This document shows, piece by piece, positions 1 through 7,869 of a stretch of 16,699 nt of DNA. Under the pieces are notes generated by a model. The model saw only the letters and a list, made by a program, of their open reading frames with translations. It was not told the DNA's origin and did not search any database. The position numbers and the translations under genes were made by a program. Numbering within the stretch: the stretch's first letter is position 1; every line of letters begins with the position of its first letter. Source of the DNA: Pseudomonadota bacterium (GTDB lineage: Bacteria; Pseudomonadota; Gammaproteobacteria; Acidiferrobacterales; UBA6901); NCBI GenBank assembly GCA_021783175.1, contig JAJXUF010000067.1, positions 1 to 16,699 of the forward strand. Direction: 5' to 3'.

Positions 1-1
1 C

Positions 2-925
2 ATCGCCGAGCACCTGCACGGCAAACTCAACCCCGCCACCGCGCGTGCCGTCAGCGCCGCCATCGCGGTGAAGCCCGACGCCATCGACGTGCTGGTGCTG
101 GCCGACGCGCCCGACGCGGTCGCTGCGGAAGCAGCGAAGATCGACGGCGTGACGCGCGTGCTCACCGTCGCCCGCGCCGCGAACGCGCATCCGCTGGCCG
201 CCGTGCTCGCCCCGCAGATCGCCAAGGTAGCCGCTGGCTACAGCCACGTGTTCGCACCCTCCACCACCTTCGGCAAGGACGTCGCCCCGCGCGTCGCCGC
301 CCTGCTCGGCGTGGCCCAGGTCAGCGACGTGATGAGCGTGGAAGCCAGCCATACCTTCAAGCGCCCGATCTACGCCGGCAATGCCATCATCACGGTGGAA
401 GCCGATGCCGCCCACACCGTGGTCGCCACCATCCGCACCGCCTCCTGGCCGGCCGCCGCCAGCGGCGCCCACAGCGCGCCGATCGAGGCGCTGAACATCG
501 ACGTGGCGCTGCCCACCCACACCCGCTTCGTCGACCTCAAGCAGGGCAGCAGCGATCGCCCCGACCTGCAGAGCGCCAGCAAGGTGGTATCCGGCGGCCG
601 CGGCGTGGGCTCGAAAGAAAACTTCGAGATCATCTACAAATTCGCGGACAAGATCGGCGCCGCCGTGGGCGCCTCGCGCGCCGCCGTCGACGCCGGCTAC
701 GTGCCGAATGAAATGCAGGTCGGCCAGACCGGCAAGATCATCGCCCCCGAGCTGTACATGGCCATCGGCATCTCCGGCGCGATCCAGCACCTCACCGGCA
801 TCAAGGACGCCGGCACCATCGTGGCGATCAACAAGGATGGCGAGGCACCGATCTTCGAGATCGCGGATTTCGGGCTGGTGGGGGATCTGTTCAAGATTGT
901 TCCGGAGCTGGAGCAGGCGCTCTGA
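2..925 (+). CDS. etfA: Electron transfer flavoprotein alpha subunit (5' end cut by window)
   Basis: EtfA pairs with EtfB and carries FAD; it passes electrons from acyl-CoA and other dehydrogenases to ETF:ubiquinone oxidoreductase. The frame stays open to the left edge. The residues before the GTG at 68 ([16 protein letters not shown]) match the conserved EtfA N-terminus, so that GTG is internal and only about half a dozen residues are missing. About 307 residues are visible, close to the usual length of 310-315. The C-terminal FAD domain is intact: [11 protein letters not shown], then [21 protein letters not shown] and IVAINKD. The gene is strikingly GC-rich (two 60-base stretches counted at 73 and 83 percent) compared with the minus-strand genes, so it reads as core chromosome. 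It is a housekeeping gene and probably not part of the polysaccharide pathway. In Xanthomonas etfA is the conserved border of the LPS locus. Identification is firm. Confidence 0.96.
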   Translation: MAEHLHGKLNPATARAVSAAIAVKPDAIDVLVLADAPDAVAAEAAKIDGVTRVLTVARAANAHPLAAVLAPQIAKVAAGYSHVFAPSTTFGKDVAPRVAALLGVAQVSDVMSVEASHTFKRPIYAGNAIITVEADAAHTVVATIRTASWPAAASGAHSAPIEALNIDVALPTHTRFVDLKQGSSDRPDLQSASKVVSGGRGVGSKENFEIIYKFADKIGAAVGASRAAVDAGYVPNEMQVGQTGKIIAPELYMAIGISGAIQHLTGIKDAGTIVAINKDGEAPIFEIADFGLVGDLFKIVPELEQAL

Positions 926-934
926 CGCACCGCC

Positions 935-941
935 AAGGAGG
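935..941 (+). promoter_or_regulatory. Strong ribosome binding site fixing the GTG start of manB
   Basis: An AAGGAGG run lies four bases before the GTG at 946 and inside the 20-bp gap after etfA. It supports the GTG start, which also gives the family-typical N-terminus [13 protein letters not shown]. The short gap suggests manB is cotranscribed with etfA, though a promoter inside etfA cannot be excluded. Confidence 0.75.
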
Positions 942-945
942 CATT

Positions 946-2292
946 GTGAATCTGAATTGCTTCAAAGCTTATGACATCCGCGGCCGGGTTCCCGACGAAT
1001 TGAACGAGGATCTGGCCCACCGCATCGGCAACGCTACCGCTCAACTGCTTGGGCCTGGCCCGGTGGTCCTAGGCCGCGACGTGCGCCTCAGTAGCCCAGC
1101 GCTGCAGAACGCCTTGACGGCCGGCATCAACGCCGCCGGACGCGATGTCATCGACATTGGGCTGTGCGGTACCGAAGAGGTTTACTTCCAGACCAATCAT
1201 CTGGGCGCCGCAGGCGGCATCATGGTGACCGCCAGTCACAATCCCATGGACTACAACGGTCTCAAGCTCGTTCGTGAGGGCTCACGCCCAATAAGCGGCG
1301 ATACCGGACTGATCACGATCCGTGACAGCGTGGCGAGTGGCGTGCATGCACCGGCTCCATCGACCGGGGGGGTCAGCCAAGCCTACGCAAAGGGCGATTA
1401 CATCCAGCATCTGCTCGGCTACGTCAACCGCAGCGATCTCAAACCACTCAAGATTGTGACCAATGCGGGCAACGGCGGCGCCGGAATGGTGATCGACCAG
1501 CTGGCACCGCACCTGCCCTTCGAATTCATCCGGGTGCAGCACGAGCCAGATGGGCGTTTCCCCAACGGCATCCCCAATCCCCTTTTGCCAGAAAACCGCA
1601 GCGTCACCGCGGAAGCTGTGCGCACCCACGGAGCGGACTTCGGAGTCGCTTGGGATGGAGACTTCGACCGCTGCTTTTTCTTCGATGCGAATGGCCGCTT
1701 TATCGAAGGCTATTATTTGGTCGGTCTGCTGGCCAAAGCGCTCCTGGCCAAGCACCCGGGCGGCAAGGTGATTCATGATCCACGGTTAATCTGGAACACC
1801 ATTGAGATGGTCAAGCAAGCCGGCGGGGTACCAGTGCAGAGCAAGACCGGACACGCCTTCATCAAGGAGCGTATGCGCGCAGAGGATGCGATCTATGGCG
1901 GCGAGATGAGCGCCCACCATTACTTCCGTGATTTCGCCTATTGCGACTCGGGTATGATTCCATGGTTATTGATCGCGGGCCTGATCTCGAGCACGGGTCT
2001 ATCGCTGGCGGAAATGGTGGAAGAGCGAATCCAAACCTTCCCATGCAGCGGCGAGATCAATTTCAAAGTCTCCGATGTACATACCGCGATCGAGCGGGTG
2101 ACGGCGTACTGCACCGCATTGGCTCCGGCGATCGACCACACCGATGGGATCAGTGCCGACTTTGGTGAGTGGCGTTTCAATTTGCGCAGTTCCAATACGG
2201 AACCATTGTTGCGCCTCAACGTGGAGTCGCGCGGAAATACCGTCTTAATGCAAGAATGCGCCGCTGAAATTTCGTCGTTGATTCGCACATGA
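946..2292 (+). CDS. manB: Phosphomannomutase (ManB/CpsG type)
   Basis: This enzyme interconverts mannose-6-phosphate and mannose-1-phosphate (often glucose phosphates too), the step before GDP-mannose. All four alpha-D-phosphohexomutase signatures are present: TASHNP with the phosphoserine at S97, the metal loop DGDFDR at 237-242, the sugar loop GGEMSAHH around 318-325, and the phosphate-binding RSSNTEP at 414-420. The 448-residue length and the near-contiguous resemblance to E. coli CpsG/ManB ([24 protein letters not shown]-like, [11 protein letters not shown]) make this the ManB subgroup rather than a glucosamine mutase. It starts at a GTG with an ideal ribosome binding site 20 bp after etfA, and runs convergently against the sugar operon. 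With gmd and rmd in the same window, its product very probably feeds GDP-D-rhamnose. In Xanthomonadaceae the related bifunctional XanA serves xanthan and LPS, so dual phosphoglucomutase activity is possible. No guanylyltransferase (ManC) is visible here. Confidence 0.95.
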   Translation: MNLNCFKAYDIRGRVPDELNEDLAHRIGNATAQLLGPGPVVLGRDVRLSSPALQNALTAGINAAGRDVIDIGLCGTEEVYFQTNHLGAAGGIMVTASHNPMDYNGLKLVREGSRPISGDTGLITIRDSVASGVHAPAPSTGGVSQAYAKGDYIQHLLGYVNRSDLKPLKIVTNAGNGGAGMVIDQLAPHLPFEFIRVQHEPDGRFPNGIPNPLLPENRSVTAEAVRTHGADFGVAWDGDFDRCFFFDANGRFIEGYYLVGLLAKALLAKHPGGKVIHDPRLIWNTIEMVKQAGGVPVQSKTGHAFIKERMRAEDAIYGGEMSAHHYFRDFAYCDSGMIPWLLIAGLISSTGLSLAEMVEERIQTFPCSGEINFKVSDVHTAIERVTAYCTALAPAIDHTDGISADFGEWRFNLRSSNTEPLLRLNVESRGNTVLMQECAAEISSLIRT

Positions 2293-2312
2293 CGAGCAAC
2301 TTTGAATATAGC

Positions 2313-2344
2313 GTTTCTGCGAAGAATTTGTGCAGAGAACTTTT
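2313..2344 (+). terminator. Possible intrinsic terminator after manB
   Basis: GTTTCTGC at 2313-2320 can pair with GCAGAGAAC at 2332-2340 (eight base pairs, one bulged G, an 11-base loop), and the stem is followed directly by TTTT. It begins 20 bases after the manB stop, in the 50-bp gap between two convergent genes. The T-run is short and the stem modest, so it may be weak. The minus-strand side has no T-run, so it does not look bidirectional. Confidence 0.5.
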
Positions 2345-2714
2345 AACGGTTTCCAACAGTAATTATCACAACTCCGAGGATAATTACCATACTCCCGGCA
2401 ATCGTCGCTACACTTAATTGCTCCCTGAATACGCCCCATGAAAGGAGCGGCACTAAAAGGAACGTCAGTCCATTAAAAGGAAACGCCAAACTTAGGGGTA
2501 TACGCGAAAGCACGAGCAACCAGCAGAGTGTCGCAATACCGTAAACAAATAGTGCTGCAAACAGTGGTAGCGAAAAAAAGGTAGTGGGCCGCGCAAAATC
2601 TAAACCTTGCGCGGCATATTTGAATAAAACTTGACCTGCAGACAACATCCCAACGACGGCCAAGATGAGAAATACCATCCCTACACTAAGGGTTCCAGTC
2701 TCACGATTGATCAT
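2343..2714 (-). CDS. Four-helix SMR/EamA-like transporter, candidate lipid-linked sugar flippase subunit
   Basis: This 123-residue, strongly hydrophobic protein has four predicted membrane helices: roughly 10-30, 43-65, 70-90 (containing the helix-breaking LAFPFNGLTFLLVP) and 98-120. The size and the pattern, with a proline-rich third helix and an REQLS loop before the last helix, fit half-length EamA/small-multidrug-resistance proteins such as ArnE/ArnF, which flip undecaprenyl-phosphate aminoarabinose. It starts at an ATG that overlaps the stop of the upstream GT2 gene by four bases (ATGA), with GGAG six bases before the start, so the two are translationally coupled. A polyprenyl-phosphate sugar synthase next to a small flippase recurs in O-antigen side-branch systems. 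I infer it moves the lipid-linked sugar made by its neighbour to the periplasm. A drug exporter is less likely here. The substrate cannot be read from the sequence, and such proteins often work as heterodimers, but no partner is visible. Confidence 0.75.
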   Translation of the reverse strand: MINRETGTLSVGMVFLILAVVGMLSAGQVLFKYAAQGLDFARPTTFFSLPLFAALFVYGIATLCWLLVLSRIPLSLAFPFNGLTFLLVPLLSWGVFREQLSVATIAGSMVIILGVVIITVGNR

Positions 2715-3745
2715 TTACCACTCCGATCGTCAGTCTGCAAATCACCAAGCATAGGATGGAGCGGGCGTGTAGGCACGTTCGCAATGTCGTATCCTAGAAA
2801 TGCAAGCAGGAACTGCAGGCCGCTGACGATTGCTATCGTTGGGAGGATGACGGTACCGATTGGCGTTGGGAGTCCGGAGCTGACCGCATGCCACCAATGG
2901 TACCCCCCAAATCCAAGCGAAAAAATGATGAGAATTAATGCGGCAATCAATTCCAATGATGCAATCGAAAGATCACGCAGGAAATAATTATATAAAACGC
3001 GCTTGAACATGTTACGCGCATGTTTGGCTAGAAATTCTGGAATTATTTTCGATGTATTCAGCCCGCTCACCTCGTCCCCGTACCGAGCGTCCATTGGAAC
3101 ATCGACTACTACCGCCCTTATTATATTAAGGCGGAATAGCATATCCGTTTCAAAAAAGTACCTGTTGCTGATCGATTCGAATGGCAGGATCGACGCCACC
3201 TTTGCGTGGATTGCCGTATAGCCATTAGTGGGGTCAAAATTCATCCAGTACCCGGCAGACGCTTTGGCCATGAACGACAATCCCAAGTTGCCAAAGCGCC
3301 TGAGCAAAGGCATTCTCGTGATTTGCCGCATATCCCAGAATCTGTTGCCCTTGGTGTAATCTGCGTCGCCCTTTGCTATCGGTCCAACAAACCTCATCAG
3401 CAATCTCGGATCCATCTGACCATCGCCATCGATCTTGACTATAACTGTAGCCCCGTCATGGATCGCACGCCGGTATCCGGCCATAACCGCGCCACCAACA
3501 CCCAGATTCTCCGCATTACGAACTACTACCACGCGCGCATCCGAAATTTCACGGGCAATAAAATCGCCACTGGAATCCGGACATGCATCGTCGATGCAAT
3601 ATATATGATCAACTTCTGGACCCATTTCGTGCAGTACAGCCTCGATGTGACGTGTGACCTTGTAGCAAGGAATAACCACAGCAATGCCAGTTGACCAGAC
3701 AAGTCTTGTCAATGTTAAGTCAGCAGAATCACTAAAATCGTGCAT
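2711..3745 (-). CDS. Membrane-anchored GT2 glycosyltransferase, DPM1/GtrB-like polyprenyl-phosphate sugar synthase
   Basis: The N-terminal 240 residues form a GT-A fold GT2 domain: VVIPCYKVTRHIEAVL, then IDDACPDSSGD (nucleotide-binding DD), NLGVGGAVMAGYRRA, and the metal-binding DGDGQMDP. GNRFWD, LRRFGNLGLSFMAK and NPTNGY-like FDPTNGYTAI are typical of the dolichyl-phosphate-mannose synthase/GtrB branch. Two membrane helices follow near residues 260-282 and 296-320. Total length is 344 residues. Members of this branch transfer a sugar from a nucleotide donor to a polyprenyl phosphate at the inner membrane. The gene heads a two-gene unit with the SMR-like flippase (ATGA overlap) and lies 441 bp after the lipoprotein gene. 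The ATG at 3745 is the first possible start, because an in-frame stop sits three codons upstream; only a weak GGA precedes it. Composition is markedly AT-richer than etfA (one stretch near 2941-3000 counted at 37 percent GC), suggesting transfer. The sugar is unknown. Confidence 0.85.
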   Translation of the reverse strand: MHDFSDSADLTLTRLVWSTGIAVVIPCYKVTRHIEAVLHEMGPEVDHIYCIDDACPDSSGDFIAREISDARVVVVRNAENLGVGGAVMAGYRRAIHDGATVIVKIDGDGQMDPRLLMRFVGPIAKGDADYTKGNRFWDMRQITRMPLLRRFGNLGLSFMAKASAGYWMNFDPTNGYTAIHAKVASILPFESISNRYFFETDMLFRLNIIRAVVVDVPMDARYGDEVSGLNTSKIIPEFLAKHARNMFKRVLYNYFLRDLSIASLELIAALILIIFSLGFGGYHWWHAVSSGLPTPIGTVILPTIAIVSGLQFLLAFLGYDIANVPTRPLHPMLGDLQTDDRSGK

Positions 3746-4186
3746 TATTGGTTATCCATCGCACTCATGTAAAGTCCAAGTTTAGGAAGCTTGCATATCT
3801 TTTCTGACGAATGGTTATGGCTGCTTATTGTGCCAATCATGCAGTGCGAGTGAAGTGTGAGAGTGCAGTGCCTTCTATGGAATACGCTGATGGTAAAGAG
3901 CCACAGAATGTTGTCGGTAAGAGCCAAATTTGTCGCCACAGACAGATTGGGAAATGTCGAAATCAGCCGTCCTCCAAGCAAAAACCAAACCCAATGTCTT
4001 GGTCACCGAATGAAGGTACCGGGTCCAGATTTTCACCGGAATGACGAGCAGCTTCTTGCTTAGATATTCTTTGGGCCTTAGTTAAATAGTCACTGACACA
4101 CGCGTTTACGCGCTGTGACCATGGCGTTCGTTTGCGGTTGCTACGGCACGATTAGTGGGAGGCTAAAAACTTCGGCGTACATCCGC
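3746..4186. other. 441-bp gap with no convincing gene
   Basis: This is the longest gene-free stretch in the window, between the lipoprotein stop and the GT2 start. Open frames of 68-78 codons exist on both strands, but none has a recognisable motif, a good ribosome binding site or a family-like composition. It is AT-rich (38 percent GC in one 60-base stretch at 3781-3840). It holds a GC-rich stem-loop at 4089-4119 and could carry a promoter for the GT2/SMR pair, but I see no clear -35/-10 pair. It could equally be the remains of a decayed gene or insertion. Confidence 0.6.
4089..4119. repeat. Inverted repeat able to form alternative stem-loops
   Basis: CACACGCG at 4097-4104 and CGCGCTGTG at 4109-4117 pair around a TTTA loop with one bulge, giving eight base pairs. 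An outer pair, GTCAC at 4089-4093 and GTGAC at 4115-4119, competes with it. It lies about 70 bases after the lipoprotein stop on the transcribed strand. No T-run follows, so it is not a classical terminator; an RNA processing site, a transcript-end stabiliser or a protein-binding palindrome are possible. Confidence 0.4.
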
Positions 4187-4792
4187 TCAACCAGACGTGA
4201 TCTCAATGATCCAGGATGGGCCGAGTGAGCACTTCTTGCCAACTGAACCCTCGCCGACGACGACTTCAGCCTGATACGCGCCCAGCGGCAAACCTGATGT
4301 CGCGGCATTCACTGTCACACCAGCCATCGTTGGCTTGATTGATGCGAACTGGGCAGCAGCGGTCACATCCTGACGTTCGTTACGGTTCGCCTGGAAATAC
4401 AGGGCTTTCCCGTCTCTATTCCGCGGCGTAAGCACAAACAAAGCGGGCGCTTGCGATGAGCCAGATGGAAGCGACTTGTCCACCGCCCAGCCGGAAAAAG
4501 CCATGGTTTTCCCAGACGCAATCCGGCGCACACCGCCGGGTTGCGAGCCGTCGTTACCGCTGAGGGTGTCGCCATAGCAAGCTAAATCGGAGCTGATGGC
4601 GGCCGCGCTAGCCCAAGACGGGACCTTGCCCATGGGGGTGGCGGCATGCAATGCAGCGACTGTATCGACGCCGCTTCCCTTTGCGGGTTGCATGCTGGAA
4701 TCGCTCGACGCCGTATCGCGCGAGCAACTTGTGGCGCCCGCGATAAGGAGAAGGGCAATTGCTCCGAGCCGTACATTCTTCATCATGGTCAT
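4187..4792 (-). CDS. Putative outer-surface lipoprotein with a GWAVD-type beta domain
   Basis: This 201-residue protein starts with a lipoprotein signal: MTMMKNVR, a hydrophobic run LGAIALLLIAGA, then ATSC with the likely lipidated cysteine at residue 23. The -3 position is Ala rather than the usual Leu, so the lipobox is imperfect. Serine after the cysteine argues against inner-membrane retention. A Ser/Gly/Ala-rich linker (24-65) leads to a small domain of about 130 residues with FSGWAVDKSL near 98-107, then FVLTPRNRDGKALYF, NERQDVTAAAQF and GAYQAEVVVGEG. I recall this GWAVD ... R-x-DV layout from short beta-sandwich modules in surface-polysaccharide contexts, but I cannot name a family. 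Two remaining cysteines (in LACYGD and KKCSLG) could form a disulphide. The start overlaps the stop of the large glycosyltransferase by four bases (ATGA), so it is made with the sugar machinery. Function is unknown; a role at the outer membrane in displaying or modifying the polysaccharide is only a guess. Confidence 0.7.
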   Translation of the reverse strand: MTMMKNVRLGAIALLLIAGATSCSRDTASSDSSMQPAKGSGVDTVAALHAATPMGKVPSWASAAAISSDLACYGDTLSGNDGSQPGGVRRIASGKTMAFSGWAVDKSLPSGSSQAPALFVLTPRNRDGKALYFQANRNERQDVTAAAQFASIKPTMAGVTVNAATSGLPLGAYQAEVVVGEGSVGKKCSLGPSWIIEITSG

Positions 4793-7700
4793 TTTTCGAT
4801 CATCCGTTTGAATAGTTCCACATGTTTGGCTGCCTGCATCTGCACCCCGAAGCGAGATGCACGCTGCAGGCCCGTCGCAGAGAGCTGTCTGACGATCTTA
4901 TCGTCATCCGAAAGCTGTAGCAAAGTCTGCGCAATCTCCATCGGATCATTTGGGTGAGCCAACAGGATCGCAGCGCCCTGCGCAATTTCCTGCAACGAGC
5001 TGTTGTCTGAGGTAATGACTGCTGTTCCACATGCCATCGCTTCAGCCACAGGCAAGCCAAACCCTTCATACAGCGACGGATAGACGAAAGCGCGCGACGC
5101 CGAATAAAGCGCCGGCAGGTCGTGTAGCGACATGTATCCCAGCATCTGTACACGGTCGCCGGCTGCCAGGATCAGCTCATGAACTTCGGAATTCATCCAT
5201 CCCGCTGCACCCACGATGACGAGCTTTTCCCTGCCTTTGAAGCTTTTCATCGCCTGCAACAGAGATTTTAGATTTTTGCGTGGCTCCAGACTACCCACGT
5301 ACAGGAAGAAGCTCTCGGGAAGCTGGTACTTCTGTCGGACACTGACCTGCTTTAGCTCGGATGCAGGGCGGAAGAAGGATAGGTCAATCCCGCAATGGAT
5401 TACGTCAATACGTGAAGACTCGAGGCCGTAGTAGCGAATAAAATCGTCTCGCGTGTTCTCCGAAATTGCCACGAAATGGCAATCCGAACGTATTGCGCGT
5501 TCGAAGTTGCGACTACACAGGTCAATGTTTTCCTGTGTATGGAATTGCGCGTGCGAAAGAAAAGTCGTGTCATAGACGACCATCGCTGTCGTCCCCGACA
5601 GTTTCGATGGGAACGCGTTTGCCGTGCAGTACACCAGATCGAGTCCAGGCACGTGGCGGTCGTCGTCGGCGAACGCAGGCAATGGCCCACGGAAGACGGT
5701 CATTCCTCCGCCCGGCTGAATATCCAACGCAAGGCGGGCAGTCGGCGAGTATTCCGGATGCACGAAGTCACCAAAACCGGGAAACAACAGGTAGTCAAAG
5801 GATTGACTCTCCGTGCTGAGCCGCGACAAGCCAGCAATCAAGCCTGCTGTAAAACGGCCCACCCCCGAAACTTGACCCACGGTGCGTGAAACGTCGATAC
5901 CTATCCTCGGTAACGTGACGCACTTCGTGGTTCCGAGTGCTGCCTGCTTCCGGTCCGTTTCGCTCACACTCAATTCGGCAATCCTGTCCCTCATCCGCGT
6001 CGTTGATGCCTTTATAGACCAGTGCTTCGCCACATCGGTTGCTGCACGCGCGCCCTTGGCCAGTGCTTCTTCCTGGTTCGCGAACACGTGCCGGAACAGG
6101 TGAACGAGATGATCTTCGTCGGGAAGCGCCCATTTATATCCGAGATAGTAAGGGCACTTGGCCTGGGCATCGATCAAGCTGACCTGCAACGGATAGCTGT
6201 TGCCGTCGTTCATGAAGAACTGCTGCGCGCTCCAGTAACTCGCAATCACGGGCTTTCCGCAGGCCATCGCTTCGATGATCGGCATGCCCCAGCCTTCCCC
6301 CCGTGTTGGCAGCACGAAGCAGTCGGCAGAGCAATAGATCTGTCCCATCTGGTAGTAAGGCACGGGTTCGTTTTCGGAATAGACGATTCGGCCGCCGCTG
6401 GGATTCAGATTCAATGAGCGGATGATCTCGGCAGGATTAACACCCGGATCCCGGTTGGAGTAACGGCAAATGAGGACGACCGGATCATTGCTGCTGAAGG
6501 CTCGATTGAAGGCTCGCAGCAGGATCTCGGGGCATTTTCGTTCGCCCCACTCAAACACAGATAAAAAGGTGTAAACACCGTCGATCTTGGCGCTTTTGAT
6601 TCCCGGATTGAAGTAATTCGTGTCTACCAGCCCGAGCGGCATCACGCGCATCGATACCGTGGCACCGCTGCGGCGGAACGTCCACGCATTGAACGGTGAG
6701 GGCACCCAAAGTTCGTCTAGTTTGTTGCATTGCTCGATCCACTCAGGCGGCACGCCGGTAGTCTCGAGCATGGTGTACCCGATCCGATAACCCTCAGTCA
6801 CCGAATCGAAAGCGTCTCCTTGGCCATAAATGAGCCGGGGAACCTTTGGACCCGGGACGGGGCGCTGCTTGATCACCTCAATTTGGTACACGCCACTGCT
6901 CTGGTCACGCGACTCAGAGACTGGATAGACGGTACCGGGCCCGTAAAGGTATTCGTAGGAAACCGATACGCCTTGTTCGTCAAGCCCAAGGGACAACTGC
7001 TGGGCCGTCATTGCGTATCCGACTGGATGGGAATAAGTCGAATGCAAATGAACTTGATACGGGCGGCGTGCGTCAAGTGTCACTTTCCACTTCCCTAGGA
7101 AGGTCTCCTGCGAACGCAAAAACATAGCGCTTAGACTGACCTTGTTTGCCGATGTAGACCCGTGCTCCCTGTGGCGCACGGTCAAACCACCGCAGTTCAT
7201 CACCTTGTAGCCTGCACGTCGGGCTTTCAGGCAGTAATCCGAATCCTCGTAGTACGAGAAGAAGTCCTCGTCGAGATAGCCGATCGCGTCGAACACACAG
7301 CGCTTGATATAAACGCAGGCAAATACAACCCCCTCAACTTCGTTGTCGGTATTGTATTGGTTGATGTCGGTTTCACCGCCGCCGAGTTGCTGCCCCCAGT
7401 ACGTAATGTCGGGGATATAAGTGCCTGCGTGTTGCAGCATGCCACCATCAAGCCGCCGAATCCGGCAGCCGACCACACCGACGGATTCACTGGCATAAGC
7501 GGTCGCTTGCAGTTTGCTGATCCACGCACGGTCGTCTATCTCCGTGTCGTTGTTAAGCAGGATAACGTCACGGTCAGAGTCGATATGGCGAAGAGCGGCA
7601 TTGTTGCCCCTCACAAAGCCAAGGTTCTCTTCGTTGAATAGCGTAATTATACCCTCTACGGAACGTAGGTATTCGACGGTTCCATCGGTACTGCCGTTGT

Positions 7701-7869
7701 CCACAACCACCACTTCGGCATCACTTGGTTTTGTATTTCGGAGCACGCTCCGCAGGCATGGCTTGGTGTACTCCAAACCATTCCATGTAAGTACCACCAC
7801 AGAAACGAGCGGCGGCTTATTCTCTATAGTGGCCATGTCATTCACGGATATTTTCGCTTTATCAAGCAT
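4789..7869 (-). CDS. Three-domain glycosyltransferase, GT2-GT4-GT4
   Basis: Numbered from the ATG at 7869 (1026 residues). Residues 20-270 are a GT2 domain of the rhamnosyltransferase type: VSVVVLTWNG, VVDNGSTDGT, LLNNDTEID, and the acidic FFSYYEDSDYCLKARRAGY. Residues about 280-630 are a GT4-like domain with LDELWVPSPFN, FLSVFEWGERK and the catalytic EGWGMPIIEAMACGKPV. Residues about 655-1020 are a second GT4 domain with SGVGRF, LYVGSLEPRKNL and EGFGLPVAEAMACGTAVI. All three active-site signatures look intact, so it may add several residues of a repeat, as multidomain O-polysaccharide polymerases (for example WbdA) do. It is soluble or membrane-associated, with no helices or signal. The ATG at 7869 shares its A with the TAA of the preceding gene (TAATG), which favours it; a GTG at 7896, nine codons upstream, would give 1035 residues. 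It overlaps the lipoprotein gene by four bases. With gmd/rmd, D-rhamnose is the likeliest donor sugar for at least one domain. Confidence 0.9.
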   Translation of the reverse strand: MLDKAKISVNDMATIENKPPLVSVVVLTWNGLEYTKPCLRSVLRNTKPSDAEVVVVDNGSTDGTVEYLRSVEGIITLFNEENLGFVRGNNAALRHIDSDRDVILLNNDTEIDDRAWISKLQATAYASESVGVVGCRIRRLDGGMLQHAGTYIPDITYWGQQLGGGETDINQYNTDNEVEGVVFACVYIKRCVFDAIGYLDEDFFSYYEDSDYCLKARRAGYKVMNCGGLTVRHREHGSTSANKVSLSAMFLRSQETFLGKWKVTLDARRPYQVHLHSTYSHPVGYAMTAQQLSLGLDEQGVSVSYEYLYGPGTVYPVSESRDQSSGVYQIEVIKQRPVPGPKVPRLIYGQGDAFDSVTEGYRIGYTMLETTGVPPEWIEQCNKLDELWVPSPFNAWTFRRSGATVSMRVMPLGLVDTNYFNPGIKSAKIDGVYTFLSVFEWGERKCPEILLRAFNRAFSSNDPVVLICRYSNRDPGVNPAEIIRSLNLNPSGGRIVYSENEPVPYYQMGQIYCSADCFVLPTRGEGWGMPIIEAMACGKPVIASYWSAQQFFMNDGNSYPLQVSLIDAQAKCPYYLGYKWALPDEDHLVHLFRHVFANQEEALAKGARAATDVAKHWSIKASTTRMRDRIAELSVSETDRKQAALGTTKCVTLPRIGIDVSRTVGQVSGVGRFTAGLIAGLSRLSTESQSFDYLLFPGFGDFVHPEYSPTARLALDIQPGGGMTVFRGPLPAFADDDRHVPGLDLVYCTANAFPSKLSGTTAMVVYDTTFLSHAQFHTQENIDLCSRNFERAIRSDCHFVAISENTRDDFIRYYGLESSRIDVIHCGIDLSFFRPASELKQVSVRQKYQLPESFFLYVGSLEPRKNLKSLLQAMKSFKGREKLVIVGAAGWMNSEVHELILAAGDRVQMLGYMSLHDLPALYSASRAFVYPSLYEGFGLPVAEAMACGTAVITSDNSSLQEIAQGAAILLAHPNDPMEIAQTLLQLSDDDKIVRQLSATGLQRASRFGVQMQAAKHVELFKRMIEK

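Noticed and set aside
68..70. GTG at 68 as the etfA start
   Set aside because: The frame is open to the window edge and the upstream residues match the conserved EtfA N-terminus.
3745..3981. 78-codon minus-strand frame ending in TAATG with the GT2 start
   Set aside because: No recognisable domain, an unnatural composition rich in His, Ser and Cys, and no ribosome binding site; the overlap with the GT2 start can arise by chance. Kept only as part of the gap description.
3811..4063. Plus-strand frames of 77 and 68 codons in the gap, considered as a transposase remnant
   Set aside because: Neither strand gave a motif I could assign to an insertion sequence, and I saw no flanking terminal repeats or target duplication.
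4097..4117. Stem-loop as an intrinsic terminator after the lipoprotein gene
   Set aside because: The stem is adequate but the transcribed strand continues with TATTTAACTAAGG-like sequence and no T-run; reported only as an inverted repeat.
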